Positions 1 through 5,414 of a stretch of DNA of 8,361 nucleotides are shown here, in pieces. Under the pieces are notes generated by a model. That model was not told the origin of the DNA. It searched no databases and saw only the letters and a program-made list of their open reading frames with translations. The translations under genes were made by a program, and so were the position numbers. This stretch comes from Planctomycetota bacterium. Its GTDB lineage: Bacteria; Planctomycetota; UBA1135; GCA-002686595. Position 1 is the stretch's first letter. The number at the start of each line of letters is the position of its first letter. Location of the stretch: the NCBI GenBank assembly GCA_027623615.1, contig JAQBVH010000101.1:1-8361 (forward strand). Reading direction: 5' to 3'.

Positions 1-20
1 CGCATCGAGAGGGGGCCTGA
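1..20 (+). CDS. 3' end of an upstream gene (partial)
   Basis: Reading from base 3, the window opens with codons for His-Arg-Glu-Gly-Ala followed by a TGA stop at 18-20. The next gene starts 3 bases later. Its Shine-Dalgarno (GAGAGGGGG, 7-15) lies inside this coding end, the same arrangement seen at 2022-2033, where a gene also ends in Glu-Gly-Ala-stop over the next gene's ribosome binding site. The reading is therefore plausible, but five codons are too few for any functional statement. Confidence 0.35.
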
Positions 21-22
21 CA

Positions 23-364
23 GTGGCGAAGAGCCTAGACGAGTTTATTTCTGAGCGCTTCGGAATCCAGACCCGAGGCAACATCAATCCCGTGGTCTCG
101 CAGGTCGGGACCGCGGCTGTGGTGGTCGCTCGCGCCAATCCCGCGCGCTATGCGCTGGTGATGGTGAACCTCAGCGTTAACGTAATGTTCGCTCTCCCCG
201 GCAGCATCCCAGTCTCAACGCGGGGTATCCGCCTCGACGCCAACGGTGGGGCGCTGAGCGTCGCTCCGGAGGATGACTTCATCCTCCCGGCGCTGGAGTG
301 GCAAGTCATCGCGGGTGATGCCGCCTCGGACCTCCTGGTCCTTGAAGTGTTGGCGGAGGCCTAG
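23..364 (+). CDS. Small beta-rich protein, probable virion component
   Basis: 113 residues with a GTG start. A strong Shine-Dalgarno (GAGAGGGGG, 7-15) sits 7 bases upstream, which fixes the start. After a short polar N-terminus (residues 1-20) the chain alternates hydrophobic and small residues, as in a beta-sandwich. It includes a stretch near residues 42-60 (VMVNLSVNVMFALPG and following) and a glycine turn, LDANGGALSV, near 71-80. Small phage proteins with this pattern (a beta strand, an 'N-x-S' segment, a 'rGI-L--NGG' turn, then a strand with a Trp) occur among tail and head genes. I cannot name the family. Its position one base before a fibre-like gene supports a structural role, perhaps a decoration or fibre-attachment protein. 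No enzyme motif, signal peptide or membrane segment is visible. The function is inferred from context. Confidence 0.75.
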   Translation: MAKSLDEFISERFGIQTRGNINPVVSQVGTAAVVVARANPARYALVMVNLSVNVMFALPGSIPVSTRGIRLDANGGALSVAPEDDFILPALEWQVIAGDAASDLLVLEVLAEA

Positions 365-365
365 T

Positions 366-1049
366 ATGGAGATTGGACGCACCTCCGCGCTCGGGGCCTC
401 AGCCCCCTCGACGGTCGAGATCGGCGACGCTGCTGCCGCGGGGAGCGCTACGGTCGGCTCGCGTGAGGACCACGTACACGCTGTAACAGAACCAGGAGCG
501 CCCACGACGCAGGCGGACGGCGACGAGGCGGCGGCTGGCTCGGCTGTGACCGCGGCCCGCTCTGACCATCTCCACGGTATGCCGGCGGCCGCGGCTACCT
601 ATGTGCTCACGCGCAAGACGACCGAGACGCAGACCGTTGTCAATTCAACGACGCTGGTCGATGATGATGCGCTCTTTCAGGCCATGCTCGCTAACGAGGT
701 GTGGGCCTGCGAGTGGAATCTGTACATGGCCACCGCGGGTAACGCTGACGTCAAGGTTGCCGTGACCGTTCCGTCAGCCGCTACGTTGCTCGTTATGGCA
801 GAGGCTACGAGACTCGAGCTCGGCGAGCAGGACGAGGGCATCTCCACCGCCTCGGGTGGCGCGATCTCTCTCATCACCGGTGGCACTGCTACCTTGGTTG
901 AATATAGGCTAGTGAAGGTGCGCGCGATGATTGTCAACGGTGAGAACGCTGGCAACGCGCAGCTTCAGTGGGCGCAGAACACGGCTAGATCTTGGCCGCC
1001 CACGCTTGTAAAGACCAATAGTTACCTGGTGGCTTTCATCCAGTCATAA
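366..1049 (+). CDS. Fibre-like virion protein with DHxH motifs
   Basis: 227 residues. The ATG at 366 was chosen because GGAGG (355-359) lies 6 bases upstream and the previous gene stops at 364. The frame is open back to 273, but that extension would overlap the previous gene almost entirely. Residues 19-41 and 53-73 carry two copies of a GS..(A)R.DHxH motif (GSREDHVH and ARSDHLH). This motif is common in phage tail and head fibre proteins, where short repeats of it connect trimeric domains. Residues about 78-227 look like a beta-sandwich C-terminal domain often found on such fibres. It has a start like TTETQTVVNSTTLVDDDAL, a conserved ANEVW segment, and a C-terminal 'NGENAGNAQLQWAQN...SYLVA' pattern. 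The likely role is surface display and host binding, or a head fibre. Whether it sits on tail or capsid cannot be told. Virion assignment is fairly safe and receptor binding is inference. Confidence 0.8.
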   Translation: MEIGRTSALGASAPSTVEIGDAAAAGSATVGSREDHVHAVTEPGAPTTQADGDEAAAGSAVTAARSDHLHGMPAAAATYVLTRKTTETQTVVNSTTLVDDDALFQAMLANEVWACEWNLYMATAGNADVKVAVTVPSAATLLVMAEATRLELGEQDEGISTASGGAISLITGGTATLVEYRLVKVRAMIVNGENAGNAQLQWAQNTARSWPPTLVKTNSYLVAFIQS

Positions 1050-1054
1050 ATGTT

Positions 1055-1059
1055 AGGGG
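1055..1059 (+). promoter_or_regulatory. Ribosome binding site that sets the lysozyme-like gene's start
   Basis: AGGGG at 1055-1059 lies 8 bases before the ATG at 1068. The earlier in-frame ATG at 1050 directly abuts the preceding stop codon (1047-1049) and has no comparable purine tract before it, so 1068 is the better start. Confidence 0.6.
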
Positions 1060-1067
1060 TAGTTCTC

Positions 1068-1568
1068 ATGCCCATGTTGCTCTTCGGTGTGATGCGCGAC
1101 CTCGACGAGTCGAGCCTGGCGGAGCTCGCCGATATTATCGGTGTCCCGCTCGCTGGGGAGCCTAGCGCGATCGTCCTGCCGACCGCGCCGCCGCCGCCGG
1201 CGGTCCCGCAGCCGCCGCAGCCGTCCACGAGTGCTCGCCCGTTCTACGACGCGCAGCCCGAGAGCGTGCGCCGCGTCATCGCTCGCCACTGGCCCCAGCA
1301 GACCTGGGAGCGCGCCGCGATGATCGGGCACTGTGAGTCCGGCTGGGTGAACAACGCCCACAACACGAACGGCGAGGATTCGCGCGGCTGGTGGCAAGTC
1401 AACGTCGTTCCGCAGGCGAACCCTGATCTCCTGGAGCTCGGGAACCTCTTCGACCCGAACGTCAACGCTCGCGCCGCTGTAAAGGTGTGGGCTAGACAGG
1501 GCTGGCGCGCGTGGCTAAACTGCGCCCGCCGCCTGGGTATCCCCGAGACAGGTCCAGGCGTCGCTTGA
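1068..1568 (+). CDS. Lysozyme / lytic transglycosylase-like protein
   Basis: 166 residues from the ATG at 1068 (172 if the ATG at 1050 is used). It likely cleaves the peptidoglycan glycan strand, either during DNA entry as a virion-associated enzyme or at lysis. Residues 1-30 are mixed hydrophobic. Residues 38-56 are a Pro-rich linker (PTAPPPPAVPQPPQPS). The catalytic-type domain covers about 60-160. It contains AAMIGHCESGW (83-93) with the presumed catalytic Glu90, then GWWQVN (107-112), LFDPNVNARAA (127-137) and GWRAWLNC (145-152). This order of an ESG-type acid, a G-hh-Q-hN segment, 'dp--Na-aA' and a C-terminal 'G---W' is typical of the SLT/lysozyme-like fold in phages of high-G+C bacteria. 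No clear signal peptide is visible. The neighbouring fibre and LysM genes favour a virion-associated hydrolase over a classical endolysin, but both remain possible. Confidence 0.8.
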   Translation: MPMLLFGVMRDLDESSLAELADIIGVPLAGEPSAIVLPTAPPPPAVPQPPQPSTSARPFYDAQPESVRRVIARHWPQQTWERAAMIGHCESGWVNNAHNTNGEDSRGWWQVNVVPQANPDLLELGNLFDPNVNARAAVKVWARQGWRAWLNCARRLGIPETGPGVA

Positions 1569-1581
1569 CGGGAGGCCCCCT

Positions 1582-1803
1582 ATGACAATGGATCGTCCTA
1601 CGCTCAGCCCCGAGGAGCGCTCTTCGCTCCTCGCGGCTGAGCAGCCGCTACGGGTGGCGCGCGAGGTGATCGATGAGCTCGAGGAGCTCGGCGTGGACCT
1701 CAGCGCGGAGCGGGTGCAACTGGAGACTCAGGAGCGGCTCCGCTCCGGCATCCTGGGGCGCTTCTCGGCGAAGCGGACCCGCCGCCCCGCCCCGAACCAG
1801 TAA
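1582..1803 (+). CDS. Small helical protein of unknown function
   Basis: 73 residues. The ATG at 1582 follows a good Shine-Dalgarno (GGGAGG, 1570-1575, spacing 6), and the gene starts 13 bases after the lysozyme-like gene. The composition is strongly helical. The Glu/Leu-rich segment at about 23-56, including VIDELEELGVDLSAERVQLE, could form a short coiled coil. The C-terminal dozen residues are basic (SAKRTRRP). There is no signal, membrane segment or known motif. Its place inside the virion block suggests a small structural or assembly protein, but I do not recognise the family. Confidence 0.65.
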   Translation: MTMDRPTLSPEERSSLLAAEQPLRVAREVIDELEELGVDLSAERVQLETQERLRSGILGRFSAKRTRRPAPNQ

Positions 1804-1808
1804 TCCTC

Positions 1809-2033
1809 ATGGTTGGCGAAGGTCGCCCGGCGGTGGTCGGCGCGGACCTGACGGCAGCGCGCGAGCTCCTCGCTGCGGTGGAGGAGCTCAACGGGACCGT
1901 ACTAGTGGTCCGCCGCGCCTGGGTTCGGGCGCTGCTCCGCGAGACCGCTTTCATTCTGTCGCGCGTGGGGCAGAACCTCGCGACGCGCCCGCTCACTGAG
2001 CTATATCCGGACGACGACGACGAGGGGGCCTGA
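1809..2033 (+). CDS. Small helical protein with acidic C-terminus, unknown
   Basis: 74 residues, beginning 5 bases after the previous stop. The ATG at 1809 has no clear Shine-Dalgarno, so a later GTG (1833) is a possible alternative start. The middle (about 12-58) is amphipathic helix, LTAARELLAAVEELNG and then a Val/Arg/Leu-rich stretch. The end is very acidic (YPDDDDEGA). The last codons contain GAGGGGG (2022-2028), the ribosome binding site of the LysM gene, and the stop codon touches that gene's GTG. The two are therefore probably translated together. Function is unknown. Acidic tails on small virion-block proteins are compatible with a chaperone or head-tail connector role, but nothing here shows it. 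Confidence 0.6.
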   Translation: MVGEGRPAVVGADLTAARELLAAVEELNGTVLVVRRAWVRALLRETAFILSRVGQNLATRPLTELYPDDDDEGA

Positions 2034-2876
2034 GTGCCTGCGACTGTGGCTCCTGGTGACACACTCGGCGCAATCGCAGCGGACGCGGGTATCAGTTTCG
2101 TGGCGCTCCTGGCGCTGCCTGGTAACGAGGGGTTCGCTGAGAACCCGGACCTCATCTTTCCGGGGCAGACCGTGATGCTGCCGGGCGATACTCCGCCGCC
2201 GCCGCTCTTCCCAGGCTTCGGCGGAGACCCGTTCACCGCAGGGCCGGGCGAGCCCCCGCCCATAGGGCCGGGCGAGCCGCTGATTGAACCGCCCCCTGTC
2301 ATCCGCTCCTGGCCGGGCGAGCCGCTGCTGAATCAGCCGCAGCCGAGCATCCCCTCGATGATTGAACCGCGGCCCGGCAGCGGCGCCGTCGGCGGTCCCC
2401 CCGTGTTGTCGCTGCCCGGCCTCCCCAGCATCCCGAGGCCGAGCCTCCCGAGCTACCCCGGCGGATTGCTCAGCCTCCCGGACTTCCCGAGCCTGGGAGA
2501 GATTACAGGAGCTGTTAAGAGTTCTGTCGGTGGGCTGCTCGAGCAGGGCTGGGCGCTTGTGGACCCTGCGATCCAGGGCCTCGTCGGCGGTGTGAAGGCT
2601 GTCCTGGACGCTGTGGTCCCGACGCTGACCGACGTAGCGCTCGCGCTCGCGGGGGCAGTTAAGGACGGCCTCGAGTTCGTCGTGGGGAATATGGTCGAGC
2701 TCGGTGACTTCGCTGGCGCGCTGGCTGCGGCGCTCCTGACGCCCCTGGAGGCGCTTGTGGACCTCGTGGGGGGCAGGCTAGCAGACTTCCTCGCAGGCCT
2801 ATTAGGAGCTATCGCAGCGGGGCTAGAGGCGATTACTGGGCCGCTGGAGCGCGCGGGCGTTGAGCGTCTGATATGA
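2034..2876 (+). CDS. LysM protein with Pro-rich linker and hydrophobic C-terminal half
   Basis: 280 residues. The GTG start at 2034 directly follows the preceding TGA, with GAGGGGG 5 bases upstream. Residues 3-51 form one LysM domain: APGDTLGAIAADAGISF, then the 'NPDLIFPGQTVMLP' ending typical of the family, which binds N-acetylglucosamine in peptidoglycan. Residues 53-150 are a Pro/Gly-rich linker with three PGEP motifs. Residues 155-280 are poor in charge and rich in Leu/Val/Ala/Gly, predicted as several amphipathic or hydrophobic helices (for example GGVKAVLDAVVPTLTDVAL and DFLAGLLGAIAAGLEAI). No catalytic domain follows the LysM. I infer a virion protein that grips the cell wall at one end and associates with membrane or other virion parts at the other, possibly a tape-measure-like or entry protein. 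Its stop overlaps the next gene's start as ATGA, so the two products are probably made in a coordinated ratio. Confidence 0.75.
   Translation: MPATVAPGDTLGAIAADAGISFVALLALPGNEGFAENPDLIFPGQTVMLPGDTPPPPLFPGFGGDPFTAGPGEPPPIGPGEPLIEPPPVIRSWPGEPLLNQPQPSIPSMIEPRPGSGAVGGPPVLSLPGLPSIPRPSLPSYPGGLLSLPDFPSLGEITGAVKSSVGGLLEQGWALVDPAIQGLVGGVKAVLDAVVPTLTDVALALAGAVKDGLEFVVGNMVELGDFAGALAAALLTPLEALVDLVGGRLADFLAGLLGAIAAGLEAITGPLERAGVERLI
2241..2327 (+). repeat. Short repeats encoding PGEP in the LysM linker
   Basis: GGCCGGGCGAGCC occurs at 2242-2254, 2266-2278 and 2311-2323. The first two copies share an extra leading G, and copies two and three also share the following GCTG. Each copy encodes the Pro-Gly-Glu-Pro of the linker. 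A second pair, TGATTGAACCGC, lies at 2281-2292 and 2359-2370. These look like slippage or unequal-crossover products in a low-complexity linker. Confidence 0.6.
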
Positions 2877-4582
2877 CCTTTCCCCCGGCAGACCCGCTCG
2901 GCTCAAGCAATCCTTTTGAGACTCTGGCGCTTGCAATCGTGCAGGCGTTCGGTGCCGTCCTCGTCGCCGTCCCGTCCTCAGGTGCGGCCCGCGGCGAGGT
3001 GCTGCGCCAGACCGCGATGCAGAAGATCCGCCCGACGTTGGTGCCGGTTGGCGAGCTCCTGGAGCTCCAGCGCCGCGGAGTTGTGACCGACCAGGAGTGG
3101 GTTAATAGCCTGGCGCGGTACGGTTTCACGGACCGGGCGATCGAGGCGCTCGGTGAGCTCAGGAAGACGCTCCTGGACGCGCCGACCATCATCGAGCTTT
3201 TGCGCCGTGAGGACCTCGATGAGGCGGAGGCGGTCGCGCGGCTGAGCGACCTCGGCTATACCGAAACATCGAGCCTTATGCTGCGCCGGCTGACGGAGAC
3301 ACTGCCACCGCTTCAGGACGTGCTGCGCTGGGCCGTGCGCGAAGTGTTCACGCCGGAGATTCGGCAGCGCTTCCAACTGGACGAGGACTTCCCCGCCGAT
3401 GTGCTGCCGTTCGCTCGGCGGCTCGGCTTCTCTGACGAGAACACCCGTAACGAGTGGGCTTCGCATTGGGTGTTGCCGTCGCTGACCGCCGGCTACGAGA
3501 TGCTACACAGGGCACCTGAGACCGGCATTACAGAACAAGACCTTGATCTCCTGCTCCGGGCGCAAGACGTAATGCCCTTCTGGCGTGAGCCGTTGAAGGC
3601 GATCGCGTTTCGCCCCTGGACCCGTGTTGATGTGCGCCGGATGCACAAGCTCGGCGTGCTCGACGACGCTGCACTAGTGCGCGCTTATCTGGACCTCGGC
3701 TTCGACCAGACGCGGGCCGAGGGCCTCGCGGATTTCACGGTGCGACTCAACAGTGATGAGGCCGACGCCGGCGCGGAGCCGTTCCGCGCGAGCCTGCGGA
3801 GCCGCGCTCAATCGCTCTTCCTGGCGGGTGTGATCGGCGAGCAAGAGCTAGGGACCATCCTCGCGGACCTTGGGCATACCGCCGACCAGGTGGCGGCGTT
3901 CGTTGCGGAATCCGCGTTCGTGTTGGAGGCGGAATCGGCCCAGGACGTGCGGCAAGCGGTCCGCGGGCTCTTCGTGCGCGGCTTCTGGACCGAGGAGCAG
4001 GCGATGGCGCGGCTCCTGGACCTCGGCTTCGACCAGGCCGAGATTCGCCGACTCTTCGGGACGTGGGAGCTCGAGCGCGAGCTCCGCGAGGAGACCGCGG
4101 CGGAGGCTTCCCAGCGCGACCTATCGAAGACCGACGTACTCGGAGCGTTCCGGGACGCCCTCATCGACCGGCAGGAGGCTGCCGAGTTCCTTGACCTCCT
4201 CGGCTTTGACCGTGCAGAGCAGGAGGTACTGCTAGACCGGGAGACGTTGAAGCGAGCGACCGAGGTTCGCGCGCGTGTGGAGCGGACACAACGATCGCTC
4301 TTCCTGGCGGGCCGTAGGACGCCCTCTGACGTTCGCAGCAGGCTAGGTGAGGCCGGGATACCGGCGGAGCGCATCGAGGCCTTGATTGCCGACTGGGAGG
4401 CCGAGCGAGAGGCCCGGACGCCCGAGCTCACGACCGCACAGATTCAACGCGCCTTCGCCCGTAAGCTGCTCCCCCGTGAGCAGGCTGCCGCGCGGCTCGA
4501 TGAGGCCGGCTACAGCATCGAGGACCGGGATATTCTGCTCGACCTGGCACAGAACCCGCAGGACGTGGAAGAGGGAGCGTAG
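2873..4582 (+). CDS. Helical-hairpin repeat protein, probable virion structural protein
   Basis: 569 residues, starting in an ATGA overlap with the LysM gene. Residues 1-50 are mixed, with a hydrophobic patch at 18-33. The rest is almost entirely helical. At least eight copies of a roughly 35-residue hairpin, consensus LF--G-hs--EA---L-dLGfd-----hL, lie near 62-96, 105-140, 257-288, 314-347, 365-401, 425-460, 475-511 and 527-559. Between copies two and three, residues 145-250 form a distinct, probably more conserved segment with EWASHWVLPS (194-203), GYEMLHR (207-213), PFWREPLKAIAFRPWTRVDV (235-254) and RRMH. I have the impression of seeing this 'HW-LPS / PfWR--L / TRVDVRRM' pattern in uncharacterised phage-type proteins but cannot name a family. 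No enzyme motif, signal peptide or clear membrane segment is present. The context argues for a large structural component, for example a tail-spike stalk, tape-measure-like or minor capsid protein. Confidence 0.7.
   Translation: MTFPPADPLGSSNPFETLALAIVQAFGAVLVAVPSSGAARGEVLRQTAMQKIRPTLVPVGELLELQRRGVVTDQEWVNSLARYGFTDRAIEALGELRKTLLDAPTIIELLRREDLDEAEAVARLSDLGYTETSSLMLRRLTETLPPLQDVLRWAVREVFTPEIRQRFQLDEDFPADVLPFARRLGFSDENTRNEWASHWVLPSLTAGYEMLHRAPETGITEQDLDLLLRAQDVMPFWREPLKAIAFRPWTRVDVRRMHKLGVLDDAALVRAYLDLGFDQTRAEGLADFTVRLNSDEADAGAEPFRASLRSRAQSLFLAGVIGEQELGTILADLGHTADQVAAFVAESAFVLEAESAQDVRQAVRGLFVRGFWTEEQAMARLLDLGFDQAEIRRLFGTWELERELREETAAEASQRDLSKTDVLGAFRDALIDRQEAAEFLDLLGFDRAEQEVLLDRETLKRATEVRARVERTQRSLFLAGRRTPSDVRSRLGEAGIPAERIEALIADWEAEREARTPELTTAQIQRAFARKLLPREQAAARLDEAGYSIEDRDILLDLAQNPQDVEEGA
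3689..4036 (+). repeat. Exact 21-bp direct repeat pair in the helical-repeat gene
   Basis: The 21 bases at 3689-3709 recur without a mismatch at 4016-4036. They encode the Leu-Asp-Leu-Gly-Phe-Asp-Gln core of two hairpin units, 327 bases (109 codons) apart and in the same frame. Confidence 0.75.
3811..4311 (+). repeat. Exact 18-bp direct repeat pair in the helical-repeat gene
   Basis: ATCGCTCTTCCTGGCGGG is present at 3811-3828 and 4294-4311, 483 bases (161 codons) apart and in frame. Both copies encode Ser-Leu-Phe-Leu-Ala-Gly at the start of a hairpin unit. Confidence 0.75.
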
Positions 4583-4585
4583 ACA

Positions 4586-4732
4586 ATGGCATCGCGCGAG
4601 GTGGAGGCACTGAGGCGGACTGTGGAGATGACGCGCAAGCTCATCGACAGGCCCCCTATCAACGCAGGGCTCAACGAGGAGCTCGAGGCCGCGGAGGATG
4701 AGCGGCGGAGGGCTGACAATGGAGATCGCTGA
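4586..4732 (+). CDS. 48-residue charged helical protein, unknown
   Basis: The ATG at 4586 is 3 bases after the previous stop, with GAGGGAG (4571-4577) 8 bases upstream. The 48 residues are highly charged: MASREVEALRRTVEMTRKLI, then a DRPPINAGL turn, then a second helix rich in Glu and Arg. It reads as a helical hairpin. Its last 14 bases overlap the start of the next small gene, and its Arg-Arg-Arg codons contain that gene's Shine-Dalgarno (GGAGGG, 4707-4712), so translation of the two is probably coupled. I do not recognise a family. It could be a cytoplasmic partner or regulator of the small hydrophobic protein that follows, but that rests only on position. Confidence 0.6.
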   Translation: MASREVEALRRTVEMTRKLIDRPPINAGLNEELEAAEDERRRADNGDR

Positions 4733-4877
4733 CGGACTCGTCGCGACGATCGACAGGGGCGGGGTGGTCGCTGTCGCGATCCTCCTGGTGTGGCGGCTCG
4801 AGCGCCGCATGGAGGTGCTCGCTCAGTGTATGCGCGCCCTTGTCCGTGAGCTCGAGTCAGACCACCGCAAGAGCTAA
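4719..4877 (+). CDS. 52-residue protein with a short hydrophobic segment, holin-like candidate
   Basis: The ATG at 4719 has GGAGGG 6 bases upstream (4707-4712) and overlaps the previous gene by 14 bases in another frame. The protein has an acidic N-terminus (MEIADGLVATIDR), a hydrophobic run at 14-25 (GGVVAVAILLVW) and a cytoplasmic-looking amphipathic helix (RLERRMEVLAQCMRALVREL) to the end. This layout, one hydrophobic segment followed by an Arg/Glu-rich coiled-coil-like tail, is frequent among tiny phage membrane proteins, some annotated as holins or lysis-associated. The hydrophobic run is short for a full transmembrane span, and the lysozyme-like gene is more than 3 kb away. The holin idea is therefore only one option; a virion membrane or scaffold peptide is another. 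Confidence 0.6.
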   Translation: MEIADGLVATIDRGGVVAVAILLVWRLERRMEVLAQCMRALVRELESDHRKS

Positions 4878-4907
4878 CCCCGCGGCGGCGGAGACGGGAC
4901 CGCTGCG

Positions 4908-5411
4908 GTGGTTTCACCCTTCGGCGCAGCCTTCCGAGGCACCCTCGCTGAGACGTTGCGGACGTTCGTGGGCGGGGCGTTCGGACCGCCTGCGGGCGGC
5001 CCCGCGCGGCTGCGCTTTCAGACCCTCAGCATCCGTGAGGTGGCTCGGCGTACGGGCTTCCCCCGCTCGACGCTCCAGGACTTCCTGGCGGACCCGATGC
5101 GCACGCGCGCTAGCACTGTCGATCGGCTCGCGGGGCTGCTCGACGACTCGCGGCTACAGATTCGCGCCCGCGGCGTGAATACCGAGTTCATCGACGCGCC
5201 CCGCTTCACGCGCGAGACGATCGCGGACCTGGTTCCGCCGGACGACGCTACCGCGGTACGGGTGATCTCTGACCGCCAGACCTCGCCGGGCCGCGATTAC
5301 TCCTCGACGCCATGGCTCAGCCTCGGCGACTTCGATAGTGTTGACGACGCGCTCGCGTTCTCCGGGATACCGCCAGAAGGCGTGGTTCGCGTCATCTTCG
5401 ATGTGAGCTAG
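4908..5411 (+). CDS. Helix-turn-helix protein upstream of the polymerase, candidate terminal protein
   Basis: 167 residues with a GTG start at 4908. The Shine-Dalgarno is weak (GGAG at 4890-4893, spaced too far), so the start is approximate. Residues 39-79 form a Cro/XRE-type helix-turn-helix: LSIREVARRTGF (40-51), the probable recognition helix PRSTLQDFL (52-60), then a third helix TVDRLAGLLDD. Residues 100-167 form a separate small domain with strands VRVISDR and VVRVIFDV around a SPGRDYSSTPW segment (126-136) rich in hydroxyl residues. The gene ends 3 bases before the polymerase start. In phi29, PRD1 and related viruses the terminal protein, which supplies the Ser, Thr or Tyr hydroxyl for initiation, is encoded next to the polymerase and varies greatly in sequence. 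Streptomyces telomere proteins also contain a helix-turn-helix. A transcriptional regulator is the main alternative. The HTH is seen; the terminal-protein role is inferred. Confidence 0.8.
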   Translation: MVSPFGAAFRGTLAETLRTFVGGAFGPPAGGPARLRFQTLSIREVARRTGFPRSTLQDFLADPMRTRASTVDRLAGLLDDSRLQIRARGVNTEFIDAPRFTRETIADLVPPDDATAVRVISDRQTSPGRDYSSTPWLSLGDFDSVDDALAFSGIPPEGVVRVIFDVS

Positions 5412-5414
5412 TCG

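Noticed and set aside
273..365. N-terminal extension of the fibre-like gene back to 273
   Set aside because: It would overlap most of the end of the upstream gene, has atypical Arg/Ser-rich composition, and the ATG at 366 has a well-spaced GGAGG.
1700..2302. 200-codon open frame on the minus strand rich in Gly, Ser and Pro
   Set aside because: It is antisense to the small helical and LysM genes, which have ribosome binding sites and a recognisable domain. Low-complexity composition comes from reading G+C-rich codons backwards.
3052..3073. GAGCTCC / GGAGCTC near-palindrome
   Set aside because: The loop would be about one base and it sits in the coding sequence for a Leu/Glu run; another product of GAG CTC codons.
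4066..4085. Palindrome with an 8-bp stem and 4-base loop
   Set aside because: It lies mid-gene and encodes Glu/Leu/Arg repeats with GAG, CTC and CGC codons; the symmetry is explained by codon use, with no T-tract or gene end nearby.
3808..4431. 207-codon minus-strand frame very rich in Ser and Arg
   Set aside because: It is the shadow of the helical-repeat gene. The Ser/Arg composition is typical of an antisense frame in high-G+C DNA, and there is no ribosome binding site or motif.
4878..4907. Possible promoter in the 30-base gap before the HTH gene
   Set aside because: The gap is G+C-rich with no -10 or -35-like element; the HTH gene is more likely transcribed with the upstream genes.
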